From Xestospongia muta (Eukaryota; Porifera; Demospongiae; Haplosclerida; Petrosiidae): DNA of 64,000 nt. Positions within the stretch are counted from its first letter, which is position 1; each line of letters starts with the position of its first letter. A model generated the notes under the pieces. The model was not told where the DNA came from, did not search any database, and saw only the letters and a program-made list of their open reading frames with translations. Below are positions 55,301 to 64,000 of this stretch, piece after piece. The stretch covers positions 6,469,842-6,533,841 of the forward strand of contig OY848924.1 of the NCBI GenBank assembly GCA_963693285.1, read 5' to 3'. A program made the position numbers and the translations under genes.

Positions 55301-57271
55301 TCCGAGGGTCCCATTGTAACATATCCTTCATGACGTTGATGCCTTCCTCTCCTGCTGGGGGGACAAGAGTACTCAAAGGTGTGGGTACCATTACAGGAAG
55401 ACGAATGTTCATAGCCAACGCAAGACTAACTCCTTCACTCCAAGTTTGCTGGAAAGGGGAAATCAAAATTTATCACCTCTATATAAGAAAGTATGTGTAA
55501 TTGGTGTTCTTAATATGGAGTGTTGTACAAAAAATACGCTCTAAAGTTGAAAGCTTCCAAGTCTTGTAGAGTAGATCAAATCATACAATAATGGATCCTT
55601 TTGTCAACAGAGACTATTTCTTAAGACTTAATTGACTACTGACCTTAGTAGGTGTTCCTAATACAGAACAAAATTTAAAGACTTGGTCAATAGTACCAGT
55701 CCCAGGAAAGAGAGGTCGTCCAGTGTACACTTCAGACATGATACATGCTATGGCCCATATGTCAATTGGAGAATTGTAATTAGTAGAACCTAACTGTACT
55801 TCAGGTGCTCTGTACCTAAGAAGGAAGGAAGAGGTATGGTGGGAGGGAGGGAGGGAGAAAGGAAGGGAGGAAAGGAAATTGTCATGAGGGAGGGGGGAGG
55901 GAGGCAAAGAAAGAGAAAGAAGGAAGGAAGGAATGAGAGAGGGAGAGAATATGGTAGATAGAAAGGGATAGGGTCAGAAATGGAATTAAAAATAGTGTTA
56001 CAATAGACAAATGAATGGATGTTGTGATGAGTCAATGTAAGTGGCATAGAGCTGACCATCTAGTGGAGACATAATCAGTATAGGGAGGTCTGCTACGTAT
56101 TTCACGAGCCTGTCCAAAGTCAGCAAGCTTCACAAGTTCAGGTCCTTGACAGAGAACATTCTCTGGTTTTAGGTCTCGATGAAAATATCCTGAAAAAAAG
56201 TGAAAGAATGGACATATAATGACAGACAAAATGTGCCAGGATATTCCTAGCCTAGTATTAAATATTTAAACTATGTGCCAGGCATCAGTAACCTAGTAGT
56301 AAGTATTTGAACTATGTGGCAGGCATCAGTAACCTAGTAGTAAGTATTTGAACTATGTGGCAGGACATTCCAGTGTAGTAGATAACCAGTACTTCAACTA
56401 TGCCTGTTTCAACAACATACCACCTGAAAATCAACATCAATGTTATTCTTAATGTAACTGTTACCATAACGATGCATGTAGACAACAGCTTGAAGTATCT
56501 GGTAGATAATATTACGGACTACATGTTCTGGAAAGGGTTTGTTTCTAAAATAAGAAATAACACAAAATAGAAAGAGCATGGGAAATTAGTAAATTCTAGT
56601 AGAGTAACGAGTAATGTTTCTTAACTTCCCCTATGTGTATTTAAATTCCTAATGTGAAGTATTATCAAATGACATTAGTACTACTACAGACTATACAATG
56701 TCATATTGTATACACTATGACATCAAGCAAGTTAACTAAACTCTAAATCTCAGAGTGTTATATAGAGAGATATCAATAATATCAGGAACACATGAGTGTT
56801 GCAATACTCATGCGCTCCTGATAATATTCAATAATTACATGTATTAGCCACTCCTGGTATATTACACTACCTTGATTTCAACATTTCATATAAGTTCTGT
56901 TTCATATATTCAAAGACAAAATAGAGTTTATTGTCTTCTCGGAATACTTCACGTACTTTAACAATATTGGCGTGTTTCAACTTTGTCAAGACCTAAGCAC
57001 GAGAAAAAATGGAATTATCATTTACAATTCTTTCAAACTTCATCTATTAATTCAACAGATACCTGTACTTCTCTTAATTTCATGCACTCGTCCCATGATC
57101 GGTAATCCTGTTTCATCCTAAGGAAGTTATCAAAGTTACACCCCCTTTTAAAGCCTTAAAAAATACTTACTTTTTGATGGCTACTAGTTCTCCAGTGTCA
57201 GTAGTTTTGGCCAGACTGACTACTCCAAATGTACCATCACCTAGAACTCTACTAACCTTATAACGTTGCAT
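52101..57271 (-). CDS. MAK/CILK1 (ICK)-like RCK-family protein kinase
   Basis: Start ATG 57271-57269 ([19 protein letters not shown]); stop TAA 52103-52101. Exons: about 57271-57173, 57118-57062, 56992-56872, 56544-56468, 56190-56062, 55815-55645, 55449-55281, 54803-53704 and 52226-52101. The kinase domain shows [15 protein letters not shown] with catalytic Lys, [22 protein letters not shown] and the activation loop TDY ([11 protein letters not shown]), typical of MAK/ICK/MOK. It then has RAPEVQLGS and [11 protein letters not shown]. The C-terminal part is long, charged (Glu/Lys/Arg-rich) and Pro/Ser-rich, ending with a RTDWTTRY motif like the family's conserved C-terminus. These kinases regulate cilium length and intraflagellar transport. 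The DFG motif reads ADFGQAR rather than the usual ADFGLAR. The start is 470 bases from the divergent Src-family gene. Confidence 0.9.
52336..52372. repeat. (TA)n microsatellite in the MAK-like gene's last intron
   Basis: About 18 TA units. Confidence 0.85.
52396..52640. mobile_element. Possible MITE-like fold-back element
   Basis: In the last intron of the MAK-like gene. The left arm has a TTCTTGGTGTTACTTGACT segment (about 52437-52455) and GGGAAAATGTAA (52400); the right arm has the inverse AGTCAAGTTACACCAAGAAC (52591-52610) and TTTACATTCCC. The centre has repeated GATGACATCACTATG. Arms align only with gaps, and no clear target-site duplication was found. Confidence 0.4.
53211..53604. repeat. 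16-bp minisatellite (TATGTGCTTATTGTAG), about 24 copies
   Basis: Perfect 16-base period, with G/A variation at one position (TATGTG or TATGTA) distributed irregularly. It lies in the long last intron of the MAK-like kinase gene, about 100 bases from the preceding exon. Confidence 0.97.
56235..56365. repeat. 41-bp tandem repeat, about three copies
   Basis: Units with CTATGTGGCAGGCATCAGTA and CCTAGTAGTAAGTATTTGA, starting at 56271, 56312 and 56353, with a diverged copy before. In an intron of the MAK-like kinase gene. Confidence 0.9.
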
Positions 57272-57740
57272 GGTGAGCCCCAGGAAAGATTTAAGTCATT
57301 AAACTGTTTATTGATTACCATGGATACACCACGCCCCTAAGCAAACCACGTGGTCTCTTAATTAATATTCGTTCATTCGCAAAAGCCTAGTTATGTTTTA
57401 ATTTATCAATTCGTGTAAAAGAGAATTACTTTCATTATAGTACTGGCGGATTTTGGTGTATATTTTTGGGAAAAATATATATCAGACCTCACCATAAAAT
57501 GTGGTTCACTAAAACTTAATTAGTTTATACTCATTAATTAAATGTGGGCGGAGGTGTGGGATACACAACTGCACACTTGAAAGTTCCGCTATGAATAATT
57601 CTCATTTGATAGTCTCCAAGCAAGGATTATTCACAGTTTTCTCAGCTGAGTTATAAAACGAACTCGAGGCATTGCGTTTTAAAAGGAATCCGATCAAGGC
57701 TTTTCACCAAACCAAATAGAGAAGAATTTAAATAATCGCC
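57272..57740. promoter_or_regulatory. Divergent promoter region between MAK-like and Src-family genes
   Basis: 469 bases between the two ATGs. It must contain 5' UTRs and promoters for both genes. No core element could be assigned with confidence. Confidence 0.5.
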
Positions 57741-60700
57741 ATGGGTAATTGTTGCGGTAAAAGTAGCGACAACAGAACGAGGACTACCAAACAGGCCAAC
57801 TCACATCATGTAGATGGAGGGAATTCGCTAGCGTATCCGCAGATGCCGTACCCAGCGCCTCCCGGTGACTTTTCGAGACAGGGCAGCTTTGGTCGTACTC
57901 ACAGCACTGGACTTGGTAAGAAGTGATAAGTAAAAGCTATTAAATAATACATTTTTTACTATTCTTTGCACAGGTTACCCACAGTCTCCTAGGGGTCCAG
58001 AATTTATAGCTCTATTTGATTATGATCAGAGAACAAGTGAAGATCTCTCGTTTCGAAAAGGAGAACGTCTTGAAATACTCAACAATCAAGATGGTGATTG
58101 GTGGCAGGCACGTTCCTTGGATACAGGTCGTGAAGGGTATATCCCCCGAAATTATGTGGCTGAAAATAAGACCATACAAGCTGAAGAGTGAGTTTGTGTT
58201 TTGTTGCTAAACTATGTTTATTAAACTGTTTGCTTTGTGTGTGTGTATGTGTATGTTCGTGTGTGTGTGTGTGTGTGTATATCAGCATTAAGGAAGAAAT
58301 GAAAGCAATAAAAGTGTGTGTTAGAGATAGTTTGAAGTAACAATGGCTTGGGAAATACATTGTCACCAGACTTTATTGGCTATTGGTTCAGTCTTTGTAC
58401 CTTCTTTGATTTGTTTTGAAGTGGTTACACTCTAGTCCCAGACCTATAATTGTCATGGATGGTTTGGAAGTGTGTCTAGAGAATAGTCTTGGAAAACTGT
58501 TAATATCAAGCTATTACAGATTTGTCTGTTGAGACTAATAGTGTTTCCATTAGGAAAATTAGTGACATATCATGTTACTATAATAAAAGTGATGTTGAAC
58601 ACTATGTAGGTTCTGTGTAGATTGTCTATTTACTCTGTTGTTAGACTTGTTAGACAATAATGTTGAAATGAGAGGATTAGTATAAAATTTGATAATGGAT
58701 GATGGATAAATGAGTACCCAATTTTTTCAGAGTGTGTGACATCTTTCACATTGTGGTAGTGTGTGTTTTAGTTTTTTACAAGCAAAAAAGGAGTGATTGA
58801 GTTCAAATGATCAGTGAATCTCTACTATTACATTTAGGGTTATCATTACTACAAACATGTCTCACTTTACATGTACATGTATGTTCTTATACAGGTACAT
58901 AAATGTACATGTACATAGTGATTTTATACCTTACATGTACAAACCCATGGTTGGAATGCTTAGCTAAACTGGTGACAATTCTACACATAATATAAATTAT
59001 TATGACTGTATTATGTTATGGAGAGGTTGGTGAGAGAGAGAGGGGTTTCTGTATTCTAAACAGACACATGTAATTGGATCCTGATATCCTATAACTTTGA
59101 CATTCTCAACATTCTTTTGACTAGTTTCACTGTTTTGTGTGGGGGTGATTGTTAGCACCTACTACCCTTACATGCTTTGTGTGGGGTCAATACAGAAAGG
59201 GTTAAAATCTATATCAACTTTTAGGATAATTTAAATATTGTCAGGTGTTAGTTTACGATATAAAATTACGTGCACTATCTTTTCTATAATATCTACAGTT
59301 TATCACTTTATTCTAGCAATGCCTTTTTGTTTTCTTTCTTTTTTGTTGTTCCTGATCTTGCGAGGCTTACCTATTATTAGATTAAAAAGACCACATTCAG
59401 AAGACAAGTGATTACAACAGCATAAAAATGGAAACAAAAAAGTAAAGACTAGATATAAGTTTTCAGTTTCTTTGCCGACTTTAGATTCCTATCATTGTTG
59501 TAATATTTGGATGTTGTCGTATAAAAAACATGCTTACACTGGTAGAGTTGACTTTCTTATACACTAACTGTGTGTTGTTTATAGGACAACTAGTGACGCA
59601 TTTGAATGAATTACAATGCTTTGGTCTAAGTCATGGCACAAAATGAAATTTAGTTGAATTGAATTTCAAACCAATACATCATATTAAAATGTGCTTTTAC
59701 TTAAAATTCAATTCTCTTACTCAATTTGGCAATAGTCCAGTATGCTTTGCTTCATTAATTTTGGAATGATAATCATTTAGGAGGGACCTCTCACAGCAAT
59801 CCTGATGTTCTAGTTTGAATTGTGTGTAAATTAGTTAATTAATTATAATCAAGTTTTTATCTATTATTAAATGTATTTCATGTGTGACTTAATGTCGTTG
59901 CCATGACACCATAGTTAATAGAATAAAATGGGGTGTGATTAATTCACAAGTAGGGCTATATTTGTTTAAGAAATTACTTAGTAGGCTACCACAATCATAC
60001 TTCAATTACTACACTTCAGACTTCACTGGTAAATGTATCTTTGTTTGTAAACTCATAAGATGTTATCATATTAACACTGATGTAACAGGACAATTTAAAG
60101 TATGTCAATTTTAATATTTTCAGAGAAAAATATCACATACTAATGACTGTCTTTATTAAAGATAGACAGAAAATGACCGAGTGAGACATATTCAAGAGAC
60201 AAAAATAGGAATTATTTCTTATTCGCTTAATACGGACCTTGTTTAGTGACTGCAAAAGAGTATACCTGACATTACCAAAGCTTGCAATGTTAATATTTAA
60301 CTAGATACTACAACTAGCTTCAAAATAAAAATGGATCACATGCATATGTGCTTTTTTCAAAGAGATGATGTAACTTCTACACAGGTGTATTTGTTATAAT
60401 TGAAATGTGATCAAATGTAGCTAATATGACAACCAATGATTGTTATGTCAAGACTTGAATGAACAGGTAGTGATGTCATGACCTTTTATGAATGTTGATA
60501 CAGTATTTGATGCTTAATACTATCAACTGACCTATGTCAAAGTGCTGATACGTGATATAAACTACCTCTTGTCCTTCCAATGTCAAAGTGCTGATTGTTG
60601 TAATAAGTTACCATGTTCCTTCCAATGTCAAAGTACTGGTTTTTGTAACAAGTCGCCTCTTCCTTCCTATACACTGTAAATCTCTAATATGGTCGACTAG

Positions 60701-63026
60701 TGTGCTTTTAGAGACACTTTAGTTACTCTCCTAATTTTCCCACCCTATTCTGTCATTGATTCATTAAGATAACTGGCATGCTGTACTGTTGACTTGACTC
60801 ATAGTATTAATACAATGTACTTTGGATTAATCTTGATCTGTATATAACCTATGGTTAATATGGCAGTATGTATATATTATAGCGTGAATATACATGGCTA
60901 ATACAGCAGTATATGTGACCTTTATATAGTTAATATGACAGTATATATTTTGACCTATGTATTATTTATACATTGTGACCTACATATAATATCATACCTA
61001 ATATGGTAGTATTGTAATTAGCACAAATATAATAGGGGTTATCTCATGGTTATGACAGGTTGTTCTATTTGTTGCAACAAGTATTCGAATAATGTCCAGG
61101 GTAACAGATTATGTCATACCGCACACAGCCTTGTTATTTCATGAGAACACACAAATGATTGTATATACAAACTACAACAACATAACCCCCACTCCTTGTA
61201 TAGTACCGCTCCTACAAATTGCAGACACCACTTTTAAATTGTGTTCAAAGTGTCTGCTGTGTTGAAGGTGCATAGCTTGTGTTTGCAAATAATGTCCACC
61301 AAGGTGCCGACTAAAGTTGGTTTGTGTTTATGTCTTGAGAGACTAGACTGCCACAAAGGATCTACTATCTATTAGGCTTGTTGTATGTTGTATTAACTGT
61401 AGTAAAGATATGTTTGTAGGAAGTCAGTTAAGTAAACTAATGTCCCAAAAATTTGTAGACATTACCTAATGATGACGTAATGTTGATGTCATAAAAATCA
61501 TGTACAACCACAGATTTGTATGCATATTTATAATTAAACTGTTGATGAGTGAATTACAAATAAGTGAGAATGTCTAGCAAGTAGTGATATGAGACTCCAT
61601 TATGTCTACAAATATCTTTAACTATGTCAACCGTGAATGTAGTATTTTTCTATGTAGCCATTCATAAAGTATAATCTCTATATTCAGGGTACTTGTCCTG
61701 TACCAGATTAAGTGTACCCTGAGGACATATCTATAGGTAGAGGAGTTTAAAGACTTTAAAGAGTCATTATATAGAGAGTGTATTTGTGATCATCAATTGA
61801 ATATGGTTAAAAATTAACACCTTCTTTCAATGTCTGTATCATCACCTTCGTTTTTATCTCTCTTCTCTAGTTGGTACTTTGGTGCCATCAAAAGAGCTGA
61901 AGCCGAAAAGTTTCTTCGTGCTAACACAATACGGGGTACTTTTCTCGTACGAGAATCAGAGAGTAAACCAGGTGATTATTCTCTTTCTATACAAGATGGT
62001 GAAACAGTCAAGCATTATCGTATTAGAAAATTAGATGAAGGAGGGTTTTTTATTACTCGTCGAGCAGTTTTTAGCACTTTAAAAGAACTGGTAGAGTATT
62101 ACATGAAGGACTCTGATGGTTTATGTTGTACTCTTCGTATGGCCTGTGTTCAGTTGGAGAAACCTCAGATTGACCTTTCACATAAGGTCAAAGATATGTG
62201 GGAAATTCCTCGAGAATCTATTACGTTGTTAAGGCTTCTTGGTACTGGCCAATTTGGTGAGGTCTACGAGGGTCTTTGGAATAATACAACACCAGTTGCT
62301 GTGAAGACATTGAAATCAGGCACTATGCAACCACAAGCTTTCCTCGAAGAAGCTCACATCATGAAGAAACTACGTCATCCCAAATTAATCCAGCTGTATG
62401 CTGTCTGTACAAAAGAAGATCCAATCTACATCATCACAGAACTTATGCCCAAGGGTAGCCTCCTTAACTACCTCCAGTCCCAAGAAGGACGACGTTTACA
62501 GCTACCACAACTCATTGATATGGCTGCTCAGATTGCTGCTGGAATGGCATACTTGGAAATGCACAACTACATTCATCGTGATCTGGCAGCTCGTAATATC
62601 TTAGTAGGCGAAAACAACATTGTAAAAGTTGCCGATTTTGGTCTTGCACGTCTGATAGCTGATGATGAGTACAATGCACATGAAGGTGCCAAATTTCCTA
62701 TCAAATGGACAGCACCAGAGGCCGCTTTGTATAATCGTTTTAGTATCAAATCTGACGTTTGGTCATTTGGTATATTATTAACAGAGTTAGTGACATATGG
62801 ACGTATTCCTTATCCTGGTATGTCCAATGCTGAAGTTCTACAACAGCTAGAAAGGGGATACCGTATGCCAGGTCCACCAAATACACCTGAGTCACTATAC
62901 CAGATAATGTTAGATTGTTGGAAACGTAATCCAGCTGACCGACCCACATTTGAAGCCCTTCAATGGCGTCTAGAAGACTTCTTTGTCATGGATGGATCTC
63001 AATATCACCATGCCAATGAACTTTAA
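57741..63026 (+). CDS. Src-family non-receptor tyrosine kinase
   Basis: Three exons, 57741-57915, 57974-58187 and 61871-63026; sum 1545 bases, 514 aa in one frame. The N-terminus MGNCCGKSS has the myristoylation Gly2 and likely palmitoylated Cys4/Cys5. A unique region, then SH3 (about 65-120: [28 protein letters not shown]), SH2 (WYFG, then [16 protein letters not shown] with the phosphotyrosine-binding Arg) and the kinase domain follow. The kinase domain shows [30 protein letters not shown], activation-loop [16 protein letters not shown] and SDVWSFG. The tail ends [10 protein letters not shown], keeping the regulatory Tyr six residues before the C-terminus, as in Src. Role: membrane-associated tyrosine phosphorylation signalling. 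SH2 and kinase domains share one exon, and a 3.7 kb intron separates them from SH3. Confidence 0.96.
58225..58280. repeat. (GT)n microsatellite in Src-family intron 2
   Basis: Imperfect GT run starting about 40 bases after the 5' splice site of intron 2. Confidence 0.85.
60530..60672. repeat. About 45-bp tandem repeat, three copies, in Src-family intron 2
   Basis: Units begin CCTTCCAATGTCAAAGTGCTG or diverged forms and repeat about every 45-50 bases. The rest of this 3.7 kb intron is AT-rich with no exon-like segment recognised. Confidence 0.8.
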
Positions 63027-63618
63027 ACCAAAACCACATTAAATAGAATGGTGTTGACTAGGACTCATGTTTGTAAGCAATCATCTTTTGACCGCCCTCT
63101 CTCTCTGTCTCTCTCTTTCTTCTTCTCTACTCTATTTCCTTTGTTAAATCCCTTTAATCAGCTCTTATCATTCAACATGTTGCTACTTGTATCAGTGTGT
63201 TTAAAATCATTAACAGAGTCATTGTATGTATAGATTATATATATATTATTTAAATCATAGAATGTTTGATAATGTGACCATGTTCTATTTTTAAACGTGT
63301 TGTGTCTAATATTGTCATCACCATGGCAACATAGTGTGCACTGTAACTTCATTTGTTTGCAGATGTTTCTATTTAGTTTTATTTATGGATTATCTGTTTT
63401 CTGTCTCTTCTTATTATTATGCTATTATAATAAAATACTGAGTGCTTTTTATTGACATTAATTTTTATGGCATAAGTTCTAATTAAACGATATTACAATA
63501 ATTTTGTAAAAAAATTAATTTGAAAGTTTTGTTCAGACAAGAAAGGCAATGAAAGGTCTTTTTTCCACTAAGTTACATTTAAACAAAAAGACAATCTCTC
63601 CTTGCAAAGTATTAAAGT
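63027..63618. other. Spacer between two tandem Src-family genes
   Basis: 592 bases containing the 3' UTR of the first kinase, a possible AATAAA at about 63430, and presumably the promoter of the second. No other gene was seen. Confidence 0.6.
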
Positions 63619-64000
63619 ATGGGCTGTAATAACGCCAAGATGACAGAGGATCAATCTAAGAAGCCATCACCACAAGACACTGGATATGATTCTCAACAGA
63701 TCTCAGAGCTCTCATCTGTAGACCCTCCTCCAGAACCTGTTGAACTAAATTATCCTGTATTTGTTGGGAAATATGATTATGATAGTCGAACAAATGATGA
63801 TTTACCTTTTAAAAAAGGTATAAAATTAAAAATACTATCCAATGAGTGTTTTCTGTAAAGTATAGCTAGAAGTTTCTGTTATAGAATCTGTGATTTATTT
63901 TAAGGTAGTGTTTACAATGTTGATAATGAAATGCCATGCTTAAATGAGAAATGAAAACTGCTCTAGACCCTAAACCTGAAGCATTAGAACTTTAATTTTG
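63619..64000 (+). CDS. Second Src-family kinase, first exon only (partial)
   Basis: Start ATG 63619, MGCNNAKMTEDQ, with Gly2 for myristoylation and Cys3 for palmitoylation. After a Ser/Pro-rich unique region the SH3 domain begins (FVGKYDYDSRTNDDLPFKKG, then LKILSNE). The exon probably ends near 63845 at a GTGTTT donor, because the frame meets a stop at 63856 before the SH3 WW motif. The remaining SH3, SH2 and kinase exons would be beyond the window. It lies head-to-tail 592 bases after a complete Src-family gene. In that gene the first intron comes before SH3; here it falls inside SH3, so these are not recent identical copies. Kinase activity is inferred from the start only. Confidence 0.75.

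Noticed and set aside
61830..61870. ATG at 61830 as start of a short SH2-kinase protein
   Set aside because: The segment before 61871 is intron; the CTCTAG acceptor joins in phase with the SH3 exon at 58187 and gives a normal Src architecture.

Overview
The window looks like nuclear DNA of an early-branching animal, most likely a demosponge of the Amphimedon type; the species is inferred, not shown. It is AT-rich, with short GT-AG introns (often 40-150 bases) and genes packed a few hundred bases apart. The gene set is animal-like: the 5' end of CAD, two Src-family kinases, a SoxC-type HMG-box gene and a MAK/CILK1-type kinase. Exons were joined by eye from reading frame, splice phase and recalled family sequences; no alignment was run.

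Left part (1-28,230) is gene-dense. On the minus strand, CAD (GATase part only) runs off the left edge. After a repeat-rich gap, an unidentified single-pass membrane protein gene (minus) is divergent from a TRNAU1AP/SECp43-like gene (plus), with 68 bases between the two start codons. Next come NME6 and a syntaxin 7/12-like Qa-SNARE (both minus), the latter carrying a recombinase-like relic and a long hairpin in its largest intron. The syntaxin is divergent from the glycogen branching enzyme gene GBE1 (plus), followed on the plus strand by NUP153-like (FG nucleoporin with three RanBP2-type zinc fingers) and TMEM14.

Middle part (28,230-42,571) is nearly gene-free except for one intronless SoxC-like gene (35,836-36,981). 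Arrays of one 60-bp minisatellite family lie on either side of it in opposite orientation.

Right part (42,572-64,000) holds an ethanolaminephosphotransferase gene (EPT1/SELENOI-like, minus, long repeat-filled introns), a MAK/CILK1-like kinase (minus), a complete Src-family kinase (plus) and the first exon of a second Src-family kinase cut by the right edge.

The most unusual structure is in EPT1. A 57-bp minisatellite at exact register (20 tandem copies plus the original) is built from the 3' end of a coding exon and its 5' splice site, so about 20 extra copies of that donor lie directly downstream of the real one. The splice point sits inside the CDP-alcohol phosphotransferase catalytic motif. 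Other repeat/splicing overlaps are (CT)n tracts serving as polypyrimidine tracts in three genes and a (GT)n tract filling most of a syntaxin intron.
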